Counted from the stretch's first letter, positions 16,095-24,869 are shown. The stretch is 64,000 nt of DNA from Fibrobacter sp. (GCA_017503015.1 JAFVTX010000009.1:1-64000); one strand, 5' to 3'. Numbers and translations: made by a program. Notes: a model not told the origin generated them from the sequence alone.

Positions 16095-16727
16095 CTAGAA
16101 AGATAGAAAGAGTCCGACCGAAAGGATAACGCCGCCTGCAACGAGTGAAACAAGAGCCGCTTTTTTTGCCGTTTTGGCATTGTCCCGGTACTCCTTGAAA
16201 TCCTTTTTGTCTTGTTGGTAATTGTCCCCAGATGTAATGACGGTGTTTTCGATATTTCGTTTGCAGTCATTGGCCTTGTTGATTTCGTAAGCGGAGACCC
16301 CTGCGGCAATGGCACTTGCAGCTAGCGGGACGATGGAGGCGATCATTAGACGGTGTCCCAGGTTTCGTCTGCTTCGGTGGTTCAAGTCCGCTTGTTGCTC
16401 TTGCAGAAACGTCTCGTCAAAGGCAGGGGCGAGGCCCACGATTAGGAAGGAAGTGTCTTTCTGAGAAAGGGTTACGTTGATGCTAGTGTCCTTAAAATCC
16501 GGACGGAAAAGTGTAATGAGAACCTGGTCTTTGTCCAAGGGCACAGGGACAAATGCCGGTATACGGTAATCGGGGTTCTTGGAAAAATCGGGGTGTGCGT
16601 CCCCGACATAAAGGTCTGCACCGGAGGGGTTGGTGGATACATGCAGGTACCGCTCCCGTGGGGCGTTTTCATCGGCGAAACAAAGACCTAAAAGTAGGAG
16701 GACGGGAATGATTATTTTGAAAACCAT
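16095..16727 (-). CDS. PEGA-domain membrane protein, small (operon gene 4)
   Basis: This 210-residue protein has a signal peptide (MVFKIIIPVLLLLGLCFA), one PEGA domain (LHVSTNPSGADLYVGD, then PVPLDKDQVLITLFRPDF), and two C-terminal hydrophobic segments separated by a charged loop (DCKRNIENTVITSGDNYQQD). Its start codon shares one base with the stop of lipoprotein gene 3 (taatg), which points to translational coupling. It is likely the partner of the large PEGA protein encoded next. Confidence 0.72.
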   Translation of the reverse strand: MVFKIIIPVLLLLGLCFADENAPRERYLHVSTNPSGADLYVGDAHPDFSKNPDYRIPAFVPVPLDKDQVLITLFRPDFKDTSINVTLSQKDTSFLIVGLAPAFDETFLQEQQADLNHRSRRNLGHRLMIASIVPLAASAIAAGVSAYEINKANDCKRNIENTVITSGDNYQQDKKDFKEYRDNAKTAKKAALVSLVAGGVILSVGLFLSF

Positions 16728-18142
16728 TATTGATCCTCCGTTTGGACAAAGGGACCTGTAATCCGGAGGGAATCCTTGTCCGGCACCATTCTCCAGAATA
16801 GTTCGGAATTACGATTTCGGGCATTGTCGGGGACAGGGATCCTGATTTGGCAATCTTTGCGGCAGGGATTTGCGAAAGAAAGAATGTTGGATTCGTAAGT
16901 CACGGTGACGGTGTCGAAATCGGCGATGACGAATTTCTTTTGGGTGGGGTTGATTCCTGATCCGCTATCCATGAAGTAGAACCTGACGCTGTCGGTGAGG
17001 GCGAGAGAGGTTTTTACGGGAGATGCCTTGGGTGGAATCTTGTCGGTAAAGACAAGGCTGTCTCCTAGGCGGATCATGGTACGTTCAGGAATGTCAATTG
17101 TGATGGGATTGGCCTCGTAGTCCGTCAGTTTTGTTTCGTAGGTGTAGATGCGTAGTCCACTTTGAGGTTGGACATTGATGTTTAATGGCTCGTTAGGCTT
17201 TTCGTAGCTTACTGTTTTTAGGGTGTCGCCCAAAGCGTTGATGAGAACGATTTTGGTAGAAACTTTGGAGCCTGGGGTTAGTCCTTCGTAGATGGGTTTG
17301 ACCTGGATAACCGAGTTCCTTCGCTCTGTGAACTTTGTGCTGAAAGACGACGCGTCTCTGGCCTGTTCTTCAAAACCGTTGTCGGTGAATGCTGTTGCCT
17401 TGACGCCCCAATAGACCATGAGGGATGTGTCCTTGAGGTCGAGCCCGTTCATTTGAAGCCATTTTTCTGAAATTAGGGGACCCTTGAGGCGCATCCCGCT
17501 TTTGCAGTCCCCGATGGATAGGGCGTTTATGGAGTCCAGAATGTCAAGCCAATGCGTGCTTTTGGAAAGGGAAACGCCTTCGGCGACAACGGCATAGACG
17601 GTACATTCGGAACTTTCCCATGGGTCAATGCCCGTAATGTTCCAATTCAGTTCAATGTAGTCGTCGGATAGAGGTTCAATATGTGCGTCTGAAGCAGGCG
17701 TTACAAGAGTAATGCTCAGAGGCGAGCCCACGAAAATGTGGAGGGTGTCTCTTAAAGTGTCTCCGGAAAAGTCGATAGTATTCAAGACAACAATGCGGTA
17801 ACCGACGGAATCAAAACGACTTTCAATGGTTGTAGAATTGATGCTTTCGCCTTCCAGTTCCCAATAGTGGGAGCTGTAAAGATTCATGGCACTGTCCGAG
17901 GAAATGATGTTGCCGTTTATCGCGTAACCAGCGGTGAAAAGGACTTGTTCGCCCTGATTGATGTAGAGGGTGTCCAATTGTTCGGTGTATTTAGAGTAAT
18001 GGTCTTCATCGCTCCAGTGGGTGACCAGAATTCCCTGCTGCAAGAACTGGATGTCTGTTCTTGAAATTACGGCGTCTTCGCGACAACCTGCAAGAAACAG
18101 GAAAAGGCAGGCGAGAGCAGCGCCAAAAAATAGCCTAGTCAT
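16727..18142 (-). CDS. Ig/PKD-like lipoprotein (operon gene 3)
   Basis: Start at 18142 (MTRLFFGAALACLFLFLAGC) gives a lipobox LAGC; the frame is open further upstream but those codons lie inside the preceding gene. The 471-residue product has Ig-like or PKD-like beta modules, including GDTLRDTLHIFVGSPLSITLVTPA. A near-identical string, GDTLRDTLRLWVSNPP, occurs in the neighbouring lipoprotein. It overlaps gene 2 by 8 nt (gatgactag). Anchored in the outer membrane or its periplasmic face. Function unknown. Confidence 0.72.
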   Translation of the reverse strand: MTRLFFGAALACLFLFLAGCREDAVISRTDIQFLQQGILVTHWSDEDHYSKYTEQLDTLYINQGEQVLFTAGYAINGNIISSDSAMNLYSSHYWELEGESINSTTIESRFDSVGYRIVVLNTIDFSGDTLRDTLHIFVGSPLSITLVTPASDAHIEPLSDDYIELNWNITGIDPWESSECTVYAVVAEGVSLSKSTHWLDILDSINALSIGDCKSGMRLKGPLISEKWLQMNGLDLKDTSLMVYWGVKATAFTDNGFEEQARDASSFSTKFTERRNSVIQVKPIYEGLTPGSKVSTKIVLINALGDTLKTVSYEKPNEPLNINVQPQSGLRIYTYETKLTDYEANPITIDIPERTMIRLGDSLVFTDKIPPKASPVKTSLALTDSVRFYFMDSGSGINPTQKKFVIADFDTVTVTYESNILSFANPCRKDCQIRIPVPDNARNRNSELFWRMVPDKDSLRITGPFVQTEDQ

Positions 18143-19643
18143 CTTTGCCTCCCGCACTGCTGGAATTTTCTGCGCTGGAAGAACTGGACTCCGGTTCAGG
18201 TCTTTCAAAGCTTGGCCTGATGACGTAGGTCTTGGAATTTAGGTTGCCACTGTAGTCATAGGCGCTGATGGACAGTAACTGGTAGGTCCAGCTCTTGTAT
18301 GTCTTGGGCAGCACTAAGAAGACTGTGTCTGCAGTCCGGTCCTCATTGTAGGAAATTTCACGGAAGAAAGAGGAGCCTCGCAGTTCCTGCCCGTTCCAGA
18401 AAAAATTTTGGTAGACGCCACCACCGTGTTCCTCAAAATAGAATCGGAGGGTGTCCAAAAAATCCAGGGTGTCGAGGTCTTGTAGGAGGCCTTCGGGAGA
18501 GGGGTGCTTGTTGGATGGAGGTATGGTGTCCAACAGCCGTAGCGTGTCTGCAATGGCGATTTCTCCGGGTTGTACCACCACATCGGCTGTGTCGGGGCTA
18601 AAATCCGTGAGTTTCGGTAGGTTTGCGATGATTTTGTATTTGCCGGGTTTCAGCGGAGAAACGACGAATTGATTTGTGTCTAGACCTATCTCGTGCTCAA
18701 CCACCGGATTAGATAAGGAATCCAGGATGTCTAGATGGATTTTTCCGTGGTTGCTAGAGTAGTATCTGTCGTAAAGGGATTCGTTGGAGAAACGGATGAA
18801 TGTCTGGATTCCGCCTTCGTTTTTGTTCCCTTTGGTAAAGAAATCCCCCTGGATGAGCGAGTCGGATTCCAGACCGAACTCGTTGACCGCGCGGACACTC
18901 CAGGTGTAGAATTTCAGGTTTTCTAGCCGGTGGTAGAAATTCGGGTTGTCCCAGTAGGTGAAGTACGGTGTATCGATAAGGGTGTCCAGGATAGAATGGC
19001 TGACCGTATAGAGTTTTGGATGTCGGTCGTCGGTATAGCGGATACCCCGAGGTTCCTGGATCTCGAACTTGTAATACACTTTCGAAATGGAATCGGGGTC
19101 GTAGCCGTGCCAGGCGAAGGTGATGCCCTCTTTTGGCGAAAGTCCCTGGCTCCCTATGGCGGGAATGAACCCTTGGGTCTCTAAGACAGGCGGGTTTGAA
19201 ACCCAGAGCCGTAGAGTGTCTCGCAGGGTGTCACCGTAGTGGTCAGTCACCACGAAACAGATTTCGTGGTATCCCGGCTTGGTTACAGGCTTGCGGAAGT
19301 TCATGTCGTTGGAAAAGTCTTCGCCGTCCAAGGTCCAATAGTATTCGCGGTAATGGGCCTGCCTGTTTGGCGTAATTTCTCCAATAAAGATCAGGGTGTC
19401 CTTGGAGGTGACGGTGTCGGCTCTGACCCGAGAAGGCTTGACTTGGGGCGTGCAGTTGTCAATACACGGATATTGGTCGTCCCATGACTCGGCGGATTCT
19501 ATTTCGTAGGTGCGGGTCATTTCGGCGTGAATCTGGAGGGCGACGGAATCTTCTTCATCGTAGAGGTACTGGTCGCTATCAGAACAGGCGACTAAAAATA
19601 CGAGGGCTGCGAAGGGAGCGAAGATGGAGGCGTGAAACTTCAT
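18135..19643 (-). CDS. Ig/PKD-like lipoprotein with Ser tail (operon gene 2)
   Basis: The 502-residue protein starts MKFHASIFAPFAALVFLVAC, with lipobox LVAC. It carries the module HYGDTLRDTLRLWVSNPPVL, followed by fibronectin/Ig-like beta-rich domains (ITFAWHGYDPDSISKVYYKFEI) and ends in a Ser-rich tail (ESSSSSAENSSSAGGKDD). Domain order is like that of gene 3, so the two are probably paralogues. The start overlaps the stop of gene 1 (ATGA type). Probably surface-exposed. Confidence 0.72.
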   Translation of the reverse strand: MKFHASIFAPFAALVFLVACSDSDQYLYDEEDSVALQIHAEMTRTYEIESAESWDDQYPCIDNCTPQVKPSRVRADTVTSKDTLIFIGEITPNRQAHYREYYWTLDGEDFSNDMNFRKPVTKPGYHEICFVVTDHYGDTLRDTLRLWVSNPPVLETQGFIPAIGSQGLSPKEGITFAWHGYDPDSISKVYYKFEIQEPRGIRYTDDRHPKLYTVSHSILDTLIDTPYFTYWDNPNFYHRLENLKFYTWSVRAVNEFGLESDSLIQGDFFTKGNKNEGGIQTFIRFSNESLYDRYYSSNHGKIHLDILDSLSNPVVEHEIGLDTNQFVVSPLKPGKYKIIANLPKLTDFSPDTADVVVQPGEIAIADTLRLLDTIPPSNKHPSPEGLLQDLDTLDFLDTLRFYFEEHGGGVYQNFFWNGQELRGSSFFREISYNEDRTADTVFLVLPKTYKSWTYQLLSISAYDYSGNLNSKTYVIRPSFERPEPESSSSSAENSSSAGGKDD

Positions 19644-20338
19644 TTTTTCGACTCCAGGGTGTCAACCACGTAAAACTTGACCAAAGGCAGGGTGTCGGTA
19701 TCCCCTTCCGAATCTTTCACGATGACCTGGAAAAGGTGGATGCCTGCACGGAGACCTGACTGCTGAATTTTTTCCAAGGCTCCGACGTAGTAGTGGGTCG
19801 TATCCAGTTCTAGAATGTAATCCAGGGAGGCGTCTTCGTTGTCGTGGGCTTTCCAGCTGAAGGTGAAGGATGTGCGTACGGTACCGTACAGGGTGTCGCC
19901 CTGAGCTGGGAAGAAATCTTCAGTGAAAGCGGGCGGACTGTTGACCGTAATCTCGAAATCTGATGAAACAGAATTTCCCTCATCGTCCTTTACCACAAGC
20001 CTGTTGGGGATTTCGTCTTCTTCTGGGTAGGCGGGAATCTTGAAGGTGACGCCACTCCCTAGCAGGGAATCCCTGTACCAGCTGAAGTTTAGTTCGGACT
20101 CCAGACCTCTGGGGTGAACCACGGCCTTGAGGGTGGCGGGATCTTCGGGATGGATTTTCAGACTGGTGGAATCCGCGTTGTCTTTTTGGACGGCATAGAC
20201 CGTCACATAAGATGCCGTGTTTTTGGGCTCGGGAGTGTTCGGAATGTCTAGGCAGGCTGCAAGCAGGAACGCCGCCGCCACAGGGAGGAGACGGACCCGT
20301 GCCAAAACAGGATGCCTATGCCACATGTTGAAATCCAT
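19640..20338 (-). CDS. Ig-like lipoprotein (operon gene 1)
   Basis: The first gene of the five-gene operon encodes a 232-residue lipoprotein with lipobox LAAC (VAAAFLLAACLDIPNTPEP). It has a single Ig-like module (SDFEITVNSPPAFTEDFFPAQGD) that matches, in shorter form, those of genes 2 and 3. The start may be 20338 or the internal Met at 20326. It is divergent from xseB across a 29-bp gap, so promoters for both must overlap. Confidence 0.72.
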   Translation of the reverse strand: MDFNMWHRHPVLARVRLLPVAAAFLLAACLDIPNTPEPKNTASYVTVYAVQKDNADSTSLKIHPEDPATLKAVVHPRGLESELNFSWYRDSLLGSGVTFKIPAYPEEDEIPNRLVVKDDEGNSVSSDFEITVNSPPAFTEDFFPAQGDTLYGTVRTSFTFSWKAHDNEDASLDYILELDTTHYYVGALEKIQQSGLRAGIHLFQVIVKDSEGDTDTLPLVKFYVVDTLESKK

Positions 20339-20367
20339 GTCTGTTAAATGTAACTATATTTTCGGGT

Positions 20368-20589
20368 ATGAGTACCGAAAATTTGGAATACAAGAACTCC
20401 ATGGACCGTCTGGAAAGCATCCTGACGCGTATCGACAACTCGGAAATGGGAATCGACGAGCTTTCGGACCAGGTCAAGGAGGCTACGGAACTGCTGAAAA
20501 AGTGCCGGCAGATTCTCTTGAAGACGGAACAGAATGTTCAAGAAGCCCTGAACAGCCTGGAAGAAGAATCGGGCAAGGAACAGGGGTAA
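20368..20589 (+). CDS. xseB: Exodeoxyribonuclease VII small subunit
   Basis: The 73-residue protein has the XseB signature: helix 1 with YKNSMDRLESILTRIDNSEMGIDELSDQVKEA (family pattern FE.A...LE.IV..LE.....LE..L..YE.G..L...C...L), then LLKKCRQILLKTEQNVQ. XseB associates with XseA in several copies to form exonuclease VII, which degrades single-stranded DNA. No xseA is in this window. It is followed 6 nt later by the OppF-like gene. Confidence 0.88.
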   Translation: MSTENLEYKNSMDRLESILTRIDNSEMGIDELSDQVKEATELLKKCRQILLKTEQNVQEALNSLEEESGKEQG

Positions 20590-20595
20590 TTTCGG

Positions 20596-21411
20596 TTGTC
20601 CGAAAATACGGAAATTTCTGTGCTGGAAGTCCGGGACCTGTCGGTCCGGTTTCCCCGTCGTGGAGGAGTCCTGGGAAAGGTCCAGGATTATTTTACGGCG
20701 GTGGACGGGGTTTCTTTTGACTTGCCCCAGGGGAAGATTCTTTCGGTGGTGGGAGAGTCCGGCTGTGGCAAGACCACCTTGGTAAAGTCCCTGGTAGGGC
20801 TTGTCCCTGTGGCGGAGGGGCGGTTCAGGCTGTTTGGAGAAAATGTGGCGAAAGGGCGGCTGGAACCTTCGGGCAGGCGGGTTTCGGACCTGGTGCAGAT
20901 GATATTCCAGGATCCCTACAGCAGCTTGAATCCGAGACAGACGGTTTCTGAAATTTTGACAGTGCCGCTGCTTGCCCGTGGTGTAAAGCAGGTTGAGGCG
21001 GAGGCACGGGCAAAGGAACTTTTGGAGCGGGTCTCCTTACCTGCTCAGTCTCTCCAAAAGTTCCCCCACGAATTCTCGGGGGGGCAGCGGCAGCGCCTCT
21101 GCATTGCCCGGAGCCTGATGGTCCGGCCGAAGATTTTGCTTTGCGACGAGGTGACCAGCGCCCTGGACGTTTCGGTTCAGGCCCAGATTCTGCACCTGCT
21201 GGACGACCTGCGCAAGGAGCTGGACTTGTCCATCGTGTTTATCAGTCACGACATGCAGGTGGTGCGTGCCCTGAGCGATTTGGTTCTGGTCATGTACTTC
21301 GGGAAAATTGTAGAGCGGGGCGAGGCGAAAACTGTTCTGACCGCCCCCCAGCACGAATACACCAAGACGCTTCTCGCCGCCGTGCCGACCATTAGACGGC
21401 AGGGCGGCTAG
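20596..21411 (+). CDS. ABC transporter ATP-binding protein, OppF/DppF type
   Basis: This 271-residue protein carries the peptide-transporter ATPase features: Walker A GESGCGKTT (about 53-61), the signature SGGQRQRL, Walker B ILLCDEVTSALD and the switch His in FISHD. The QDPYSSLNPRQTV segment is typical of OppF/DppF. The start is TTG (20596), 6 nt after xseB. No permease or OppD gene is adjacent; the peptide-binding lipoprotein at 33907 is a possible partner elsewhere in the window. Its TAG stop shares bases with the convergent lipoprotein gene's TAG stop (ctag). Confidence 0.85.
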   Translation: MSENTEISVLEVRDLSVRFPRRGGVLGKVQDYFTAVDGVSFDLPQGKILSVVGESGCGKTTLVKSLVGLVPVAEGRFRLFGENVAKGRLEPSGRRVSDLVQMIFQDPYSSLNPRQTVSEILTVPLLARGVKQVEAEARAKELLERVSLPAQSLQKFPHEFSGGQRQRLCIARSLMVRPKILLCDEVTSALDVSVQAQILHLLDDLRKELDLSIVFISHDMQVVRALSDLVLVMYFGKIVERGEAKTVLTAPQHEYTKTLLAAVPTIRRQGG

Positions 21412-22472
21412 TTGAGTTCGCCGTCGTAGCCTTGTCCATTGCTGCTTGAAGCCGGGGCAACGGACTTGACGCACTTCTCGAATTCCTCCTGGTTGTTGGC
21501 CAGGTAGGCAACGGCATATTCCAGGGTGTTTCCCTGTCCGTCAATAATTTCCTTGTTTATGTCAAGGTAGTCCTTATTTTCGCTTTTGCACAGGGACTTT
21601 TCCATAAAGGTCCGTTCAAAGTCCAGGTTGCAGGTGGTTTTTCCCGAAGATAGTTCCAGCTTTACGGTGCGGTTCACCTTTTCGCTGCCATCCTTGGCCA
21701 AGGTCTCTTCGGCCTCGTTGTACTTGAGGGCGTATTCCTTGCCATCCATCTTGAGGTTGATGGATGTCTTGGTTTGCGAAACTGTGGTAATCTTGTATTC
21801 CTGAATAAGGCTCAGGACTCTTGCGGAGTCATCGATGAATGCTCCTGGAATGTAGAGTTCGAATGTTCCTTTCAAAGCCCGGAGAATGTCTGCCGTCAAT
21901 TCAGAAAGTACCAGGTTCCCGCTTTTCTGGGCGCTGTACCTTTCAAAGTCATATTGAGTTTCGGTAATCATTTCTCCCTTGGAAAGGGTAATGGTTTTTG
22001 TGGTAAAGACGTCGCCAGTTGCGCAGAAGGTGTTTTTTTCTACCGGGTCAAAGTCGCAGAAAAGGGCCCTCCAAGTGCCGTATATCTTGCCCGCCGTACC
22101 GCCTAGGTACATGCGACCGAATCGTTCTTGTTCGCCGTTTTTGTAAACCAGGGAGTATAGTACCAGGGTGTCGCCTCGGAATTCGTATCGGGCGGATTCC
22201 TTAGAGGTTCCCAGGTTCACTGTTTTCCACGTGAACGAGCCGTTTTCAAGGAGGCACAAGTCTTTGGAATTTTCGGTAGTCCAGGTAATTATGTTGTGCT
22301 CTTCGTCCACTTCCAGGGAACTGGTCTTCGAAGATACGGTGGACTCGTCACCTGCACTGGAGGAACTGTCGTCGCTGCATGCCAAAAGTACAGCAATTCC
22401 GGCGCAAAGGAACGTTGCGAGCAAAACGCGAATGGCGAATTTTTTGCTGTGACTTGTGTAATCGTATCCCAT
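21408..22472 (-). CDS. Fibrobacter-type lipoprotein with Ser linker
   Basis: A 354-residue protein with lipobox-like VLLACSDDSSSS after a hydrophobic segment, then a Ser-rich linker (SSSSAGDESTVSSKTSS), a tether design repeated in other lipoproteins here. The rest is beta-rich with regular turns and has no recognised domain. A C-terminal stretch (EFEKCVKSVAPASSS) repeats the Ser theme. Probably outer-membrane associated. No function can be given. The start at 22472 is tentative. Confidence 0.65.
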   Translation of the reverse strand: MGYDYTSHSKKFAIRVLLATFLCAGIAVLLACSDDSSSSAGDESTVSSKTSSLEVDEEHNIITWTTENSKDLCLLENGSFTWKTVNLGTSKESARYEFRGDTLVLYSLVYKNGEQERFGRMYLGGTAGKIYGTWRALFCDFDPVEKNTFCATGDVFTTKTITLSKGEMITETQYDFERYSAQKSGNLVLSELTADILRALKGTFELYIPGAFIDDSARVLSLIQEYKITTVSQTKTSINLKMDGKEYALKYNEAEETLAKDGSEKVNRTVKLELSSGKTTCNLDFERTFMEKSLCKSENKDYLDINKEIIDGQGNTLEYAVAYLANNQEEFEKCVKSVAPASSSNGQGYDGELN

Positions 22473-22503
22473 TGTTTCTCCACGTCTGTTTCATTTACAA
22501 TAT

Positions 22504-22527
22504 AAAAAAAGCCGCGTTGCCGCGGCT
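22504..22527 (-). terminator. Terminator of the small lipoprotein gene
   Basis: On the minus strand agccgcg-gcaa-cgcggct (22510-22527) is followed by a run of seven T. It lies 20 bp past the stop at 22548 and is a strong intrinsic terminator. Confidence 0.88.
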
Positions 22528-22547
22528 CCTTGAGGGTAATTTGATAA

Positions 22548-22904
22548 TTACTTGCCCACCTTGGCGAGGCACTTTTCCAGGGGATCCCTGGTCTTTTCGC
22601 CGGTAGCTTCGCAGGATGTCTTTTGTTCGGTGTCCTTGACGAACTTAGTGACGGCGACTTTCTTGCCGTCGACGAGGAACTCGAAGTTTCCGTGCTTCAT
22701 GCCCTTGTGGCAGGCGCCGGTTACATCCAGGGCAAGGCCGTTGGCGTCGGTGAAGTGCCACTGGGCGTGCTTCATGTGGAGGCCTGTGCAGTCCAGGGGC
22801 TGGTTTTGCTGTTCAGTGGTCTGGGTCTTGGCAAAATGCCCGCCGCAGGCCGTGAGGGAGAGGGCCATTGTGGCCAAAATGGGGAGTAGGATTATTTTCT
22901 TCAT
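22548..22904 (-). CDS. Small lipoprotein
   Basis: The true start is 22904 (MKKIILLPILATMALSLTAC), which gives a clear lipobox LTAC at residue 20; longer upstream reading frames are not coding. The 118-residue product contains paired cysteines (DCTGLH, GACHKG, SCEATG, KCLAKV), which could form disulphides, and a W-H-F-T-D motif (AQWHFTDANG). No known domain. It has its own terminator. Confidence 0.7.
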   Translation of the reverse strand: MKKIILLPILATMALSLTACGGHFAKTQTTEQQNQPLDCTGLHMKHAQWHFTDANGLALDVTGACHKGMKHGNFEFLVDGKKVAVTKFVKDTEQKTSCEATGEKTRDPLEKCLAKVGK

Positions 22905-22948
22905 AATGCAGTAATATAGGTTTATTTTTTTGCAAAAGGTAGAGCAGG

Positions 22949-24340
22949 GTGCACGGATGCTATATTTTCTCCGTGATTTGTGAACTTTCCATAGAAAAAC
23001 TGGTGCAGGGGGGCGAGGGACTTGCCCGCCTGGACGACGGTCGCGTGTGTTTTGTGCGGGGAGGACTCCCCGGGGAACGCTGCCGGGTGGAACTGACCAC
23101 GGGCAAGAAGGACTTTGCACGGGGTCGGGTGGTGGAAGTGCTGGAAAAGAGCGCCGACCGCGTGCAGCCCCGCTGTCCATTATATGGGAAATGCGGTGGC
23201 TGTAGCTTGCAGCATCTGGACTCCGCGAAACAGGTTCCATACCTGGAACGGGTTGAGCGGGAAAACTTCAAGCGGATAGCCCATCGGGAATTGCCTGCGA
23301 ACTTCAAGATTTATCAGGCCGAACCCTGGGGCTACAGGAACCGGGCCCGGGTGGTTTACCTGGGAGAGCGGGATGGCCGTTGCCGTTTCGGATTTCGCAA
23401 GCAAGAGAGCAACGGAGTGGTGGCCATAGAGAATTGTCCGGTGCTCGCTCCCGGGCTGAACGAATTTTTGAAAAATGCCAAGTCCGCAGATGTTTTCAAG
23501 GGACTGAAGCGAATTCCGAAAGATTTGGAGTTGAACCTGTTCGACGATGGCAGGGGTCGTGTGGCCTACTACTACCGTGGTATGCCCGAATCCCGCAGGC
23601 AGGAGTGTTCCGTCAGCACCGTCAAGATGGGCGGAAAAGAAATTGTAAGCGATGCCTCCGTGTTTTTCCAGAGCAACCTTTCCCTGTTGCCCCGTCTGGT
23701 AGAGTCCGTGCGGGAGGCTGTGGACGAGGGCATTGCCTCGGGCGCGGCGTCAGACCAGTGGCTGATAGACCTTTTCAGCGGTGTCGGGTTCTTTGCCGCC
23801 ATATTGCAGGACAAGTTCAAGCGGGTCACTACGGTGGAACGGGAACCGCTGTGCCTTAGGTATGCGAAGGTTAATTTATGTGGAAACGGGGGCGTTGCGG
23901 GGGTGTCCCCCGCAGAGAGGGTAGCGGAAGCGGCGGAGAGCTCGCTTTCGAAGCAGGGACAACAGGGGGATCCCCGCCTGCGCGGGGATGACAAGAAGGT
24001 GGTGAAGGAGGACAGCCGCTGGAGCGAGGGGGAGGCTTCCCCCTTTACGCAAGTAGAAAACGTCTCTGCGCCGGCGGAGGAATGGCTCGCGAAAAACGTG
24101 GTGGACAAGCCAGCTACCCTGATAGTGGACCCTCCCAGGACGGGGCTTCCGCCGGAGGCACTTACGGCAATTGTGAAGAGTTCCGTGAACCGGCTGATTT
24201 ACGTTTCTTGCGACCCGGTGACCCTGGCCAGGGATTTTGCAAAGTTCAGTACGGCGGGGTTTACCCTGAAACGTGCAGAAGGTTTCGCCTTTTATCCCCA
24301 GACGCCCCATCTGGAAATGATGTTCGTGCTTGCCCGCTAG
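22949..24340 (+). CDS. rlmD: 23S rRNA (uracil-5-)-methyltransferase RlmD-like, with an inserted palindromic element
   Basis: TRAM-like N-terminal domain (GEGLARLDDGRVCFVRGGLPGE), a [4Fe-4S] cysteine set (CPLYGKCGGC plus ENCPV), SAM motif DLFSGVGFFA, and the catalytic nucleophile in IYVSCDPVTLARD. RlmD/TrmA-type enzymes methylate uridine C5 in 23S rRNA (U1939 for RlmD) or tRNA; the rRNA target is inferred. The start could be ATG 22949 or GTG 22973. Residues about 312-368 are encoded by a composite repeat element (23888-24045) between two conserved helices, which makes the protein about 50 residues longer than usual. Confidence 0.85.
   Translation: MHGCYIFSVICELSIEKLVQGGEGLARLDDGRVCFVRGGLPGERCRVELTTGKKDFARGRVVEVLEKSADRVQPRCPLYGKCGGCSLQHLDSAKQVPYLERVERENFKRIAHRELPANFKIYQAEPWGYRNRARVVYLGERDGRCRFGFRKQESNGVVAIENCPVLAPGLNEFLKNAKSADVFKGLKRIPKDLELNLFDDGRGRVAYYYRGMPESRRQECSVSTVKMGGKEIVSDASVFFQSNLSLLPRLVESVREAVDEGIASGAASDQWLIDLFSGVGFFAAILQDKFKRVTTVEREPLCLRYAKVNLCGNGGVAGVSPAERVAEAAESSLSKQGQQGDPRLRGDDKKVVKEDSRWSEGEASPFTQVENVSAPAEEWLAKNVVDKPATLIVDPPRTGLPPEALTAIVKSSVNRLIYVSCDPVTLARDFAKFSTAGFTLKRAEGFAFYPQTPHLEMMFVLAR
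23888..24045. repeat. Composite three-hairpin palindromic element inserted in rlmD
   Basis: Three perfect or near-perfect hairpins lie in series: gcggggg/cccccgc (23897-23913), atccccgc/gcggggat (23970-23989) and aggggga/tccccct (24027-24044). The left, middle and right blocks match those at 57091-57243 almost exactly; the spacers differ. It is translated as a Gly/Ala/Ser/Lys-rich peptide (ERVAEAAESSLSKQGQQGD). The frame stays open on both strands across most of it. Confidence 0.85.
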
Positions 24341-24431
24341 AAACGGGCGGTTGTCTGTGGACATTGGGTACCGGGCGTTGGGCGTCGGACGCTGTAATTT
24401 GCTAGATTGTGAAGGTTAAGAAGAGGTGATT

Positions 24432-24869
24432 ATGAAAAAATCATTGTTTTTGTTGTTGCTGGCTTTTGGGCTTTTGTTTTCGGCCTGCTCCGTGGAAGAG
24501 CCTTCTGTAGTTTGCGGCAGGGAATGGAACCCGGGCACCCAGGTGGTGGCCGATACCGCTAGCGAGTTCGCCCTGAACGACCCGCTGATTGTGCAGTTCC
24601 GCTACGGCAAGAATTTCGACTTTACCAAGTTGACCATCGCCTTTTACGAAGGAACCTTGGCTGCCAAGGGCAAGAAGATTTGGGACCGCGAAGTCCCCGT
24701 GAACGAGAAGCTGGGTTCCTACACCCTGCAGGGAAAGTCCAAGAGCGGCGGCCTCATGACTGTCCGTGAACTGGCCCGCCAGAAACACCCCGGTATCGTG
24801 GTGGTGGAATTCAGCACCGAGGGCCGAGTCCTTGCCTCTAAGGAACTGAACATTACGAAGAACAAGTAA
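24432..24869 (+). CDS. Lipoprotein, hypothetical
   Basis: Start at 24432 (second Met of the frame; preceded by aagaggtgat) gives a signal peptide MKKSLFLLLLAFGLLFSAC with lipobox FSAC. The mature 125 residues are beta-rich (DPLIVQFRYGKNFDFTKLTIAFYEG) without a recognised domain. It heads a run of four genes: two more lipoproteins and the MetH-like gene follow with no or almost no spacing. Function unknown. Confidence 0.68.
   Translation: MKKSLFLLLLAFGLLFSACSVEEPSVVCGREWNPGTQVVADTASEFALNDPLIVQFRYGKNFDFTKLTIAFYEGTLAAKGKKIWDREVPVNEKLGSYTLQGKSKSGGLMTVRELARQKHPGIVVVEFSTEGRVLASKELNITKNK

Noticed and set aside
22548-23240. A 230-residue protein on the minus strand
   Set aside because: Only the last 118 residues are a real lipoprotein (start 22904); the upstream part is the shadow of rlmD.
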